Assembly: GCF_007896895.1 (NCBI RefSeq)
Contig: NZ_VOGW01000191.1
Location: 50,442-102,156 of the forward strand
Direction: 5' to 3'
Origin: Streptomyces misionensis
Lineage (GTDB): Bacteria > Actinomycetota > Actinomycetes > Streptomycetales > Streptomycetaceae
Length of the DNA: 51,715 nt
Under the pieces are notes generated by a model. That model saw nothing but the letters and a program-made list of their open reading frames with translations, made no database searches and had not been told where the DNA came from. Below are positions 26,018 through 33,536 of this stretch, one piece after another; the first letter of the stretch is position 1, and every line of letters begins with the position of its first letter. Position numbers and translations under genes: made by a program.

Positions 26018-26149
26018 ATGGCAACCGACGACAACGCGGCGAGGCGCGATGCCAGGGCCCGCGAGCCCGGCATGATCCGAACGAGAGGCCCTGGTTCCCC
26101 GCTCCGGGCGGGCGGCTTCGGTCGTCCGCCCCTCGTGTGTCGGTGGTGA
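26018..26149 (+). CDS. Possible small protein, 43 residues
   Basis: An ATG at 26018 follows GGCGGAGGAGGG, a very strong ribosome binding site, and opens a 43-codon frame beginning MATDDNAARRDARAREPG. The product is Arg/Ala/Gly-rich with no membrane segment or motif. The central part lies in a repeat whose second copy (48880) carries a one-base deletion and so does not keep this frame. That favours a nucleic-acid element over a protein. The frame is listed because of the initiation signal. Confidence 0.3.
   Translation: MATDDNAARRDARAREPGMIRTRGPGSPLRAGGFGRPPLVCRW
26026..26092 (+). repeat. Dispersed ~66-bp repeat, copy 1
   Basis: About 90% identical to 48880-48945 (one indel, about six substitutions). 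The core forms a small hairpin, GCC(A)GGGC-CCGCGA-GCCCGGC, followed by a conserved ATGATCCGRACGAGAGG tail. In both copies the stem is preserved or nearly so, while the reading frame is not. Confidence 0.8.
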
Positions 26150-26281
26150 CGGATACCCTGGCCACCTGGGCACCTCGTGCGCGGGCCGACCGGTTTTCGG
26201 CATGTGTACGGGCCCAACAGGTGTGCGGGGCAGGGAAGTCGGGAAGGCCGCAGAGCGACACCGGCGGCGATGGGGGCGGGA

Positions 26282-27928
26282 ATGTCGTTTGGAACGGAGT
26301 GGGACGGGCCCCAGGTGCCCGTCTCGGGCGACGGCCAGCAGGCGGCGACGGCCGCCCTGGCCTCCGCGGCCTACCGGGACGACCAGGTCGACAAGATCAA
26401 GGAAGCGGACAACGAGTGGCATCAGTCCACCGTCAAGCCCGGCAGGATGCGGCTGTTCCGGCCCAATCTCGGCGAGGCGTTCTCGCGGGCCGTCGTGGAC
26501 CGCATGCTCGGCCCGGGCCGTAAGCCGCTCATCCAGTCCTTCGGGTCCGAGCCCCAGTTCGTGGTGGAGCACTGCCTGGCGGCCAACAACATCCGCCGCG
26601 AGCGCGACAACCGGCTGACCGCGGTGACGGTGCTGTGCGGCCTGCTCTTCCTGCCGGGCCTGATCGCCTGGCTGCTCGTCTTCCAGCTGCGGGCGTTCGT
26701 CGCCAAGCGGGACGACAAGCGGGCCGGCACCCTGGCCACCGTGCTGCTGCTCGGCGTGGCCGTGCTCGCCGTGCTGTTCCTGATCAGGACGCCGTTCAGC
26801 GGCTTCTGGGCGTGGTACGCGCGGGCGGCCGTGGTGCTGCCGGTGATCGGCTGGTACGTGGCCAAGGTGATCTGCGAGCGCACCGCCAAGGACCTGCGGG
26901 CCCGCTGGGACGGCCTGCTGTCGGGCAGCAGCGTCGGCATCAAGGTCCCCGAGGCCGTGCCGCGCGGCCCGAACCAGACCGCGGCCGACGCGCTGCGCGA
27001 GTCCCTGGCCCGGCTCACCGCCGAGCAGCAGTCCAACTCGGTCTTCTACGCCGGTCCCAAGGGCATACTCGGCATGGGCACCCGCTGGGGCTCCTGGCAG
27101 CTCGCCGAGGACCTGGTGCCCGCCGACCCCGCCCGTGAGATCCACCCCTTCCGCAGCTGGGACGTGATCCGCGCGATCCACGACCAGCTGACCCTGCTGG
27201 AGCGCGGTCCGCTGAACACCGGGGGCTTCCCCAAGCCGTCGGTCAAGCACTGGATCGTCACCCCGATCGCCGAGAAGGCCGGGGCGGTGTCCCGGCCGGA
27301 GGGCACCGATGTGGAGGCCTTCCAGGTCAAGCCGCACGCCATACAGGAGATCTGCAACAAGCAGCAGTTCGGCAAGGGCGACCGGCACTACCTGGGCGTG
27401 CAGTGGACGCTGTGGGACGGCCAGCTGGTGATCACCATGATGATCACGGTGACCGTGCTGCACGAGACGCTGCGCATCGAGGTCACCGGGCATGCGCTCG
27501 GCCCGGTCAACGGGCTGTTCTGGAGCAAGCCGGAGGCGCCCACCAAGGAGGTCACCAAGACCTTCAAGCCCTGGGAGACCCGCAAGGTGAACCTGCCCCT
27601 GATGACCACCGACGAGGTCGTACGGCTCGCCGTGCGCGCCCCGCTGACCTGGTACCCGCCGCTGCTCAACTGGCTCGGCGGCTCGCTGGGCCTGCCGGAG
27701 CCGTTCGGACTGCGGCACGCGTGGGCCGACCAGCCGTGGCGGCACCGCTTCATGGCCGACGACGCGCTGCGCGCGGCCACCCCGGTGCTGCGGGTGGTGC
27801 ACTCGGCCGCGATCAAGGTCCTCGCGGAGCACGGCGTGGACACGGACAAGTTCGGCAGCCGGTCGTCGGCGCTCAGCGGCGCGATCCAGGACCCGTCGCC
27901 GAAGAAGGCGGACCTGTACGACGCGTGA
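26282..27928 (+). CDS. Conserved membrane protein, unknown function
   Basis: I do not recognise this protein. The 548-residue product has a soluble N-terminal part (1-110), then three or four hydrophobic segments between about residues 112 and 200 (LTAVTVLCGLLFLPGLIAWLL, LATVLLLGVAVLAVLFLI, AAVVLPVIGWYVAKVI). A large cytoplasmic or external C-terminal region follows, including VITMMITVTVLHETLRIEV and an Asp/Pro-rich end. No catalytic motif was found. The start ATG at 26282 (MSFGTEWDGP) follows a G-rich GGGGGCGGG tract; ATG at 26273 is an alternative. It ends in a strong terminator shared with the HIT gene. Confidence 0.75.
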   Translation: MSFGTEWDGPQVPVSGDGQQAATAALASAAYRDDQVDKIKEADNEWHQSTVKPGRMRLFRPNLGEAFSRAVVDRMLGPGRKPLIQSFGSEPQFVVEHCLAANNIRRERDNRLTAVTVLCGLLFLPGLIAWLLVFQLRAFVAKRDDKRAGTLATVLLLGVAVLAVLFLIRTPFSGFWAWYARAAVVLPVIGWYVAKVICERTAKDLRARWDGLLSGSSVGIKVPEAVPRGPNQTAADALRESLARLTAEQQSNSVFYAGPKGILGMGTRWGSWQLAEDLVPADPAREIHPFRSWDVIRAIHDQLTLLERGPLNTGGFPKPSVKHWIVTPIAEKAGAVSRPEGTDVEAFQVKPHAIQEICNKQQFGKGDRHYLGVQWTLWDGQLVITMMITVTVLHETLRIEVTGHALGPVNGLFWSKPEAPTKEVTKTFKPWETRKVNLPLMTTDEVVRLAVRAPLTWYPPLLNWLGGSLGLPEPFGLRHAWADQPWRHRFMADDALRAATPVLRVVHSAAIKVLAEHGVDTDKFGSRSSALSGAIQDPSPKKADLYDA

Positions 27929-27947
27929 CGCGCACCCCCGGACCCGG

Positions 27948-27981
27948 CGAGGGCGCCCCCTTCGGCAAGGGGGCGCCCTCG
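27948..27981. terminator. Bidirectional terminator between membrane protein and HIT genes
   Basis: A 15-bp perfect stem (CGAGGGCGCCCCCTT/AAGGGGGCGCCCTCG) with a CGGC tetraloop lies between the convergent genes. Its central AA/TT pairs give a short T-run on either strand. Confidence 0.9.
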
Positions 27982-28003
27982 GCGTATCGGCGTCCGGCCC
28001 GCG

Positions 28004-28552
28004 CTACGCCGACGGCCACGCCCGCGCCAGCATCGCGCGGGTGTCGGCCAGCAGCTGCGGCAGCACCTTGGTGTGCCCGACCACCGGCATGAAGTTGGTG
28101 TCGCCGCCCCAGCGGGGCACGATGTGCTGGTGCAGGTGGGCGGCGATGCCGGCGCCCGCGACCGTGCCCTGGTTCATGCCGATGTTGAAGCCGTGCGCCC
28201 CGGAGGCGGTGCGCAGCGCGGTCATCGCCTGCTTGGTCAGCTCGGCCAGCTCGGCGGTCTCCGGTCCGGTCAGCTCCGTGTAGTCGGCCACGTGCCGGTA
28301 GGGCACGGTCATCAGGTGGCCGCCGTTGTACGGGTAGAGGTTGAGGACCGCGTAGACGTGCTCGCCCCGGCGGACGACGAGCCCGTCCTCGTCGGACTTC
28401 GCCGGTATCGAGCAGAAGGGACAGCCGTCGTCGGCCCCCGGGCCGCTCGGCTTGTTCTCACCCTGGATGTACGCCATCCGATGGGGCGTCCACAGACGCT
28501 GGAACGCGTCCTGCGTCCCGACCCCGATCTGCTGCTCCGGCTCACTCGTCAT
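28004..28552 (-). CDS. HIT family nucleotide hydrolase/phosphorylase
   Basis: This is a histidine-triad protein of 182 residues that acts on dinucleoside polyphosphates or nucleoside phosphoramidates. The catalytic triad motif is HLHQHIVPR (139-147), and a zinc-binding CPFC is at 44-47. It is the counterpart of the mycobacterial HIT gene beside thrS and pgsA1, which encodes an Ap4A phosphorylase; whether this one has that activity is not shown. The ATG at 28552 has no Shine-Dalgarno but lies seven bases after a TATGCT -10, suggesting a leaderless mRNA. Confidence 0.92.
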   Translation of the reverse strand: MTSEPEQQIGVGTQDAFQRLWTPHRMAYIQGENKPSGPGADDGCPFCSIPAKSDEDGLVVRRGEHVYAVLNLYPYNGGHLMTVPYRHVADYTELTGPETAELAELTKQAMTALRTASGAHGFNIGMNQGTVAGAGIAAHLHQHIVPRWGGDTNFMPVVGHTKVLPQLLADTRAMLARAWPSA

Positions 28553-28559
28553 GCTAGGC

Positions 28560-28565
28560 AGCATA
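28560..28565 (-). promoter_or_regulatory. Candidate leaderless -10 element of the HIT gene
   Basis: TATGCT on the minus strand ends seven bases before the ATG, the spacing expected when transcription starts at the initiation codon. There is no recognisable -35 and no ribosome binding site. Confidence 0.5.
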
Positions 28566-28590
28566 TGGCGTGCGGCCCCGGTACAGGCCA

Positions 28591-28623
28591 GGGCCCCCGG
28601 CGACCGAAGTCCGCCGGGGGCCC
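28591..28623 (-). terminator. Terminator of thrS
   Basis: A 12-bp perfect stem (GGGCCCCCGGCG/CGCCGGGGGCCC) with a nine-base loop lies 15 bases past the thrS stop, without a T-tract. It separates thrS from the HIT promoter. Confidence 0.88.
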
Positions 28624-28637
28624 CGTCCCGTCCGGGA

Positions 28638-30614
28638 TCAGATCTGGGCGCGCTCCGCCACGACCTTGGCGATCTTGGCGATGGCCTCGTCGACCGGGAT
28701 GCCGTTCTCCTGGGAGCCGTCGCGGTAGCGGAAGGACACCGAGCCGTTGGCCATGTCCTCGTCGCCCGCGATGACCATGAACGGCACCTTCTGCTTCTGC
28801 GCGTTCCTGATCTTCTTCTGCATGCGGTCCGAGGAGGCGTCCACCTCGACGCGCAGCCCCTGCTTGCGGGCCGCCGCGGCGAACTTCTCCAGGTACTCGA
28901 CGTGGGCGTCGCCGATCGGGATGCCGAGCGCCTGCACCGGCGCCAGCCACGCCGGGAAGGCGCCCGCGTAGTGCTCCAGCAGGACCGCGAAGAAGCGCTC
29001 GATGGAACCGAACAGCGCGCGGTGGATCATGACCGGGCGCTGCTTGGAGCCGTCAGGACCGGTGAACTCCAGGTTGAACCGCTCGGGCAGGTTGAAGTCG
29101 AGCTGGATGGTCGACATCTGCCAGGTGCGGCCGATGGCGTCCTTGGCCTGCACCGAGATCTTCGGGCCGTAGAAGGCCGCGCCGCCCGGGTCCGGGACGA
29201 GGGGCAGCCCCTGCTTCTCGGCGACCTGGCGCAGGGTCTCGGTCGCCTCCTCCCAGGCCTCGTCCGAGCCGACGAACTTCTCCGGGTCCTTGGTGGACAG
29301 CTCCAGGTAGAAGTCGGTCAGACCGTAGTCCCGCAGCAGCCCCAGGACGAAGGTGAGCGTCCGGTCCAGCTCCTCGGACATCTGCTCACGGGTGCAGTAG
29401 ATGTGCGCGTCGTCCTGCGTGAAGCCGCGGGCGCGGGTCAGGCCGTGCACGACGCCCGACTTCTCGTACCGGTACACGGTCCCGAACTCGAACAGGCGCA
29501 ACGGCAGTTCGCGGTAGGAGCGGCCGCGCGCGTCGAAGATCAGGTTGTGCATCGGGCAGTTCATGGGCTTGAGGTAGTAGTCCACGCCCTCGTCGAGCTG
29601 CATGGGCGGGTACATGCCGTCGGCGTACCAGTCCAGGTGGCCCGAGGTCTCGAAGAGCTTCCCCTTCGTCGCGTGCGGGGTGTAGACGAACTCGTAGCCC
29701 TCCTCCTCGTGGCGGCGGCGCGAGTAGTCCTCCATGACCCGGCGGATGATGCCGCCCTTGGGGTGGAAGACGGCGAGGCCGGAGCCGATCTGCTCGGGGA
29801 TGGAGAAGAGGTCAAGCTCGGCGCCGAGCTTGCGGTGGTCGCGCTTCTCGGCCTCGGCGAGGAACTCCAGGTACGCCTTCAGCTCGTCCTTGGACGGCCA
29901 GGCGGTGCCGTAGATCCGCTGGAGCATCGGGTTCTTCTCGCTGCCGCGCCAGTAGGCGGCCGCGTTGCGCATCAGCTTGAACGCCGGGATGAGCCGGGTG
30001 GAGGGCAGGTGGGGACCCCGGCAGAGGTCCTTCCAGCACAGCTCGCCGGTCTTGGCGTCCAGGTTGTCGTAGATCGTCAGCTCACCGGCGCCGACCTCGA
30101 CGTCCGCGCCGTCGTCGTGCGACGCGGAGCCCTTGAGGCCGATCAGCTCCAGCTTGTACGGCTCGTCGGCCAGCTCCTCGCGGGCGGCCTCGTCGGTGAC
30201 CACGCGGCGGGCGAACTTCTGCCCGCGCTTCTGGATCTCCTGCATCTTCTTCTCGATGGCCTTGAGATCCTCGGGCGTGAACGGCTTCTCGACGTCGAAG
30301 TCGTAGTAGAAGCCGTCCTTGACCGGCGGGCCGATGCCCAGCTTGGCCTCCGGGAACAGCTCCTGCACGGCCTGCGCCATGACGTGCGCGGTGGAGTGGC
30401 GCAGGATGTTGAGGCCGTCCTCGGACGTGATCTCCACGCCCTCGACCTCGTCGCCGTCGGCCAGTTCGTATGCGAGGTCCTTCAGCTCGCCGCCCACGCG
30501 CGCGGCGATGATCGAGCGCTCGCCCGCGAAGAGGTCGGCGGCCGTAGTGCCCGTCGTCACCACGCGTTCTTCCCGCTCGGAATCGCGTTGGATGATCACA
30601 CGGACGTCTGACAC
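28638..30614 (-). CDS. thrS: Threonyl-tRNA synthetase
   Basis: This charges tRNA-Thr and edits mischarged serine. It has 658 residues with the full domain set: N-terminal TGS (about 2-64), the editing domain with HSTAH at 73-77, the class II catalytic core with the zinc ligand cysteine in KPMNCPMHN, and the C-terminal anticodon-binding domain. The GTG at 30614 (VSDVRVIIQ) has AGGAGAG upstream. The longer frame to 31598 is an artefact of high GC content. No T-box leader was found in the 113 bases upstream. Confidence 0.97.
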   Translation of the reverse strand: MSDVRVIIQRDSEREERVVTTGTTAADLFAGERSIIAARVGGELKDLAYELADGDEVEGVEITSEDGLNILRHSTAHVMAQAVQELFPEAKLGIGPPVKDGFYYDFDVEKPFTPEDLKAIEKKMQEIQKRGQKFARRVVTDEAAREELADEPYKLELIGLKGSASHDDGADVEVGAGELTIYDNLDAKTGELCWKDLCRGPHLPSTRLIPAFKLMRNAAAYWRGSEKNPMLQRIYGTAWPSKDELKAYLEFLAEAEKRDHRKLGAELDLFSIPEQIGSGLAVFHPKGGIIRRVMEDYSRRRHEEEGYEFVYTPHATKGKLFETSGHLDWYADGMYPPMQLDEGVDYYLKPMNCPMHNLIFDARGRSYRELPLRLFEFGTVYRYEKSGVVHGLTRARGFTQDDAHIYCTREQMSEELDRTLTFVLGLLRDYGLTDFYLELSTKDPEKFVGSDEAWEEATETLRQVAEKQGLPLVPDPGGAAFYGPKISVQAKDAIGRTWQMSTIQLDFNLPERFNLEFTGPDGSKQRPVMIHRALFGSIERFFAVLLEHYAGAFPAWLAPVQALGIPIGDAHVEYLEKFAAAARKQGLRVEVDASSDRMQKKIRNAQKQKVPFMVIAGDEDMANGSVSFRYRDGSQENGIPVDEAIAKIAKVVAERAQI

Positions 30615-30727
30615 CGGTCTCTCCTGCCTGAAGGTGGGTGCGGCGCCATACCAGGAGCGCGCGCACAGGCGATCGTACCGACCCGAGGGCGCCGACCGCG
30701 AAACGGTCACCGTCGGTCCCCGTCCGC

Positions 30728-31831
30728 TCACGCCTCCCCGGGGGCCTCCTCGAAGAAGCCGAGGTTCTCCTGGAGGGATTTCAGCAGCCGGTCCCGTTCG
30801 GCCTCGTCCACCTGGACGGGGACGACGCCGGAGACGGCGGTGAGCCTGCGGAAGCCGCCGCGCCGCTCCAGCCGGCCGTGCACCCGCACCGGGAGGCCGA
30901 CGAGATGGGCGTGGCCGGCGATGCGGTAGTCCTCCTCGTCGAGGGTGACCCGCACATGCGTCACCTCGGCGCCGGCGAGGACGCGCAGCCGTACGGTGCC
31001 CTCGCCGCGGGGCCCCGAGCGGCGCAGGCGCACGACGGTGCCGGTGATCCGCACCGGCACGGAGGCCTCCGCGCCGAGATAGCGGGCGGCGGCCTCGCGC
31101 AGTGCGGGCAGGTCGCCCGGGGAGAACTCGACGGGTTCGGCGGCGGGGGCGCAGCCCTCGGGGACGCCGGCGGCGGGCGCCCAGGCGACGGCGACCCTGG
31201 CCCCCTCGGTGCCGCGCACCAGCGCGGTGAGCGCCTCGGTCAGCTCGCGGCTGACGCCGGCCTCGACGGCGCCGTCGAAGGCGTCCATGCCGCCGGTGGC
31301 GCGCCGGTAGTCGATGGCCTCGCGGGCGGCGTACAGGGCCTGGTGGAGGCGGACGGCGAGGGGGCGGCCCGCGGGCACGGGCACGAAGGCGGTCAGCGGG
31401 CGGTCCTCGGCGGCGGGCCCGACGAGGACGTCCTGGAGGAGTTCCGCGGCCGAGCGGCGGTGCCGGGTGCCGTGGTACCCGGCCCGGGCACGGGTGGCGA
31501 GCGCGGCGGCGAGCAGCATCTGCCGTGCGGCGCCGCGCAGTTGCTCGTCGCGGCCCCAGGGCGCGGCACCGGCCGGTGCGTCCGGGACGTCGCGCCACCA
31601 GCGGATCTCGTCACTGGGCCGGGCGAGGGCGATCAGCACGTCGCGGGCGGCGGGGGTGTCGCTGCGGGCGAGGGCGTCCAGGGCCTCGCCGAGCAGGTCG
31701 TCGCTGTCGGGGAAGGCGCGGCTCTCGGGGACCAGGAGGCTGGTGGCGGCGCCCGGGCCCGGCGGGGTCCAGCGGCCCTCGCCTCCGGCGGCCCCCCCGC
31801 CCTCCCCCCGCCCCCCGCGCCGCGGCCGCAC
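30728..31831 (-). CDS. Conserved hypothetical protein
   Basis: This is not a family I can name. The confident part begins near SLLVPESRAFPDSDDLLGEAL. It continues through a helical region and ends in a beta-rich segment (VPVRITGTVVRLRRSG, HVRVTLDEEDYRIAG, LPVRVHGRLERR) that may be an OB-like fold. It is cytoplasmic with no signal. The start is uncertain. GTG at 31831 gives 367 residues but puts a Gly/Arg-rich stretch at the front, and the coding strand there has several runs of six or seven G. GTG at 31882 is an alternative, bounded by the terminator at 31889. Confidence 0.65.
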   Translation of the reverse strand: MRPRRGGRGEGGGAAGGEGRWTPPGPGAATSLLVPESRAFPDSDDLLGEALDALARSDTPAARDVLIALARPSDEIRWWRDVPDAPAGAAPWGRDEQLRGAARQMLLAAALATRARAGYHGTRHRRSAAELLQDVLVGPAAEDRPLTAFVPVPAGRPLAVRLHQALYAAREAIDYRRATGGMDAFDGAVEAGVSRELTEALTALVRGTEGARVAVAWAPAAGVPEGCAPAAEPVEFSPGDLPALREAAARYLGAEASVPVRITGTVVRLRRSGPRGEGTVRLRVLAGAEVTHVRVTLDEEDYRIAGHAHLVGLPVRVHGRLERRGGFRRLTAVSGVVPVQVDEAERDRLLKSLQENLGFFEEAPGEA

Positions 31832-31888
31832 CCCCGCAGGCCAACCGGCGCTTCCGCCCCGGCGCGTCGCGCTGATCCGCACCGCACA

Positions 31889-31931
31889 GCGGCAGGGCCC
31901 CGTGGGGTCACGTCCCACGGGGCCCTGCCGC
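31889..31931 (-). terminator. Terminator of the COG4705 membrane protein gene
   Basis: An 18-bp perfect stem with a seven-base GTCACGT loop lies about 20 bases past the stop of the COG4705 gene. It is the longest perfect hairpin in the window. It also sets an upstream limit for the start of the next gene at about 31.88 kb. Confidence 0.9.
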
Positions 31932-31950
31932 CCGGCGTCGCCGGAAGAGG

Positions 31951-32748
31951 TCAGAGGGCGGTGCGGCTGTCCCGGCGGGACACCGCGAGGAACGCCACGA
32001 AGGCGACGATCGCCACGGTCCACGACAGGGTGACCGGGCCCAGCCCCCAGCCGAGGCCGCCGCGGCCCGTCGGCAGGGCCATCCAGTCGGCGAGCGAGGC
32101 ACCCAGCGGGCGGGTGATGACGTAGGCGGTCCAGAAGGCCGCCACCGCACCGAGGAGACCACCGCGATGGGCGACCGCCGGTACGCAGATGGCCACCGCG
32201 AACAGCACCACCGAACCCAGGTACCCGAGGCCGATGCTCGCGGTGAGGTCGCCGGCCGCGGTGCCCAGGGCGAAGGTGGCGAGCACGGCCGCCCAGTAGA
32301 AGCACTCGCGGCGGCGGGTGCGCACGGTGTGGATCGACAGGGTCCGCTCGCTCGCGTACCAGAGCGCGAAGACGGCGGCCAGGGCGACGAGGAAGAGCGG
32401 GGTGGACAGGGTGTACGGCACGCCGAGGCCCACATGGAGCACGTCCGCGGCCATGGTGCCGAACACGCTGACCATGACGATGGCCGTCCAGTAGATCCAG
32501 GCCACGTACCGGCGGACGGCGAACTGGAGCACGAGCGCGGCGACGAAGGCGAGGCCGCCGAGGCCGACCGCGGGGATCGGGCCCAGCACCCGTGCCAGGA
32601 GATCGGAGGCGGTCTCGCCCATGCCGGTGGTGAGGACCTTGACGATCCAGAAGTAGATGGTGACCTCCGGCACTTTGCTCGCGCTCTCGCGTATGCGCGC
32701 GCGTGCGTGCCCGGCGGGCCGCCGGTCGAGGACGTGCTCTGTGCTCAT
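31951..32748 (-). CDS. COG4705 family membrane-anchored protein
   Basis: This 265-residue integral membrane protein has about eight helices. It belongs to the uncharacterised COG4705 family. The first repeat shows the signature KVPEVTIYFWIVKVLTTGMGE, and the second half shows the related YWAAVLATFALGTAAGDL. The ATG at 32748 has GAAGG upstream. It has its own terminator. About 95-125 bases upstream are evenly spaced TTCAG repeats that look like sites for an OmpR-type response regulator. No such regulator is in the window. The transport or sensing role is unknown. Confidence 0.82.
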   Translation of the reverse strand: MSTEHVLDRRPAGHARARIRESASKVPEVTIYFWIVKVLTTGMGETASDLLARVLGPIPAVGLGGLAFVAALVLQFAVRRYVAWIYWTAIVMVSVFGTMAADVLHVGLGVPYTLSTPLFLVALAAVFALWYASERTLSIHTVRTRRRECFYWAAVLATFALGTAAGDLTASIGLGYLGSVVLFAVAICVPAVAHRGGLLGAVAAFWTAYVITRPLGASLADWMALPTGRGGLGWGLGPVTLSWTVAIVAFVAFLAVSRRDSRTAL

Positions 32749-32842
32749 GCCCCGCACCTTCGCACGCGCGAGTGCCCTGGCCCCAGCCCCCTTTGCCATT
32801 GTTTTGGGGCTTCTGGTGCAGCCGTTGCCCCGGCGCCCCGCC

Positions 32843-32875
32843 AACCTGAACACAACCTGAAAGCCGCGCTGAAAC
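32843..32875 (-). promoter_or_regulatory. Direct TTCAG repeats upstream of the COG4705 gene
   Basis: On the minus strand TTCAG occurs three times with spacings of 12 and 11 bases, twice in the longer form TTCAGGTT. Direct repeats at one helical turn are the usual site for OmpR/PhoB-class regulators. Confidence 0.5.
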
Positions 32876-32915
32876 CCCTGGTCAGCCAGGTGTGCGCCTG
32901 GTAGAGATCGTGGGT

Positions 32916-33353
32916 TCAGCCGTCGGCCGGGTCCTGCTTCGGAGCCGGTGCGCCGAAGGTCATGCCGGAGAAGTCGCGCCCCTGGAACACCGGCGCCGAG
33001 AACGTGCCCCCGGAGATGGAGTTGTGGACGTGCTCCGACCGCAGGCTGATCCGCTGGGCGGACTCGCTCCACCGCCGCAGCAGCTCCCCGAACTCGGCGT
33101 CGGCGTCGGCGCGTGCGGCGAGCGCGGCGCCGAGCGCCCGGGCGGCCGCCGGATCGCGCGGGTCCTCGGCCAGCCGGGCCAGTTCCGCCTCCCCGGAGGC
33201 CGCCGCCACGGGGTCCGGGGCGGCGGCCGGTCCGCCGGTCCGCCGGAACGGGCGCCGCACGAGTTCGCCGAGCCCCGCCCACGCCTGCCGGCCCAGCTCC
33301 CCGCCGGGTCCCCCCGCCAACGCCGTCAGCAGCCCCACCGACACCGGATCCAT
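32916..33353 (-). CDS. Small helical effector-like protein with C-terminal amyloid-signalling motif
   Basis: The 145-residue protein has a helical N-terminal domain (about 1-105) that begins MDPVSVGLLTALAGG and includes ADADAEFGELLRRWSESA. A short motif follows at residues 110-130: HNSISGG, then PVFQGRDFSG. The NLR protein encoded divergently next door carries the same pattern near its N-terminus (N-S-I-S-G ... P-x-x-Q-x-R-D-x-S-G). Proteins of this build (Bell-type domain plus BASS motif) are the effectors of bacterial NLR amyloid-signalling pairs, proposed to act at the membrane in cell death. The assignment comes from pattern and context; activity is inferred. The ATG at 33353 has GGGGGAGG upstream. 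Confidence 0.8.
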   Translation of the reverse strand: MDPVSVGLLTALAGGPGGELGRQAWAGLGELVRRPFRRTGGPAAAPDPVAAASGEAELARLAEDPRDPAAARALGAALAARADADAEFGELLRRWSESAQRISLRSEHVHNSISGGTFSAPVFQGRDFSGMTFGAPAPKQDPADG

Positions 33354-33536
33354 GCGCAACGCCTCCCCCGTACCGTCGCCCGATCCCTTCACTGTGCGCG
33401 GTGGGCCCGCCTCCCACAAGAGCGCCTGGGAGTGGCCGAATCGGCCGCCATGTTGACGGCGCGTCGAATGCCCGGCGCCGTGATAGGGGTAAGGCTGGGT
33501 GACAGGTGAATATGACAAAGCACGGGGGAGAAGTGG
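33354..33536. promoter_or_regulatory. Divergent promoter region of the NLR/effector pair
   Basis: This 183-base region serves both genes. In the middle is a perfect 13-bp palindrome, GGCCGA-A-TCGGCC (33434-33446), a plausible operator. TTGACG at 33453-33458 resembles a -35 for the NLR gene, but no -10 is well spaced. Control from one shared region would keep receptor and effector levels matched. Confidence 0.55.

Larger units (their letters stand above)
25944..26281 (+). other. Intergenic region with dispersed repeat and possible small ORF
   Basis: This 338-base gap lies between the EF-G-like gene and a membrane protein gene. It contains a 43-codon frame with a strong ribosome binding site, and inside it one copy of a ~66-bp repeat found again at 48880. 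Further on, the plus strand has GGATACCCT (near 26151-26159), a possible -10 region for the downstream gene. Confidence 0.6.

Noticed and set aside
30615..30727. T-box or attenuator upstream of thrS
   Set aside because: No T-box sequence, specifier loop or terminator/antiterminator pair could be seen in the 113 bases available.
32877..32901. CCTGG/CCAGG hairpins downstream of the small effector gene
   Set aside because: Two mutually exclusive five-base stems are too weak to call a terminator.
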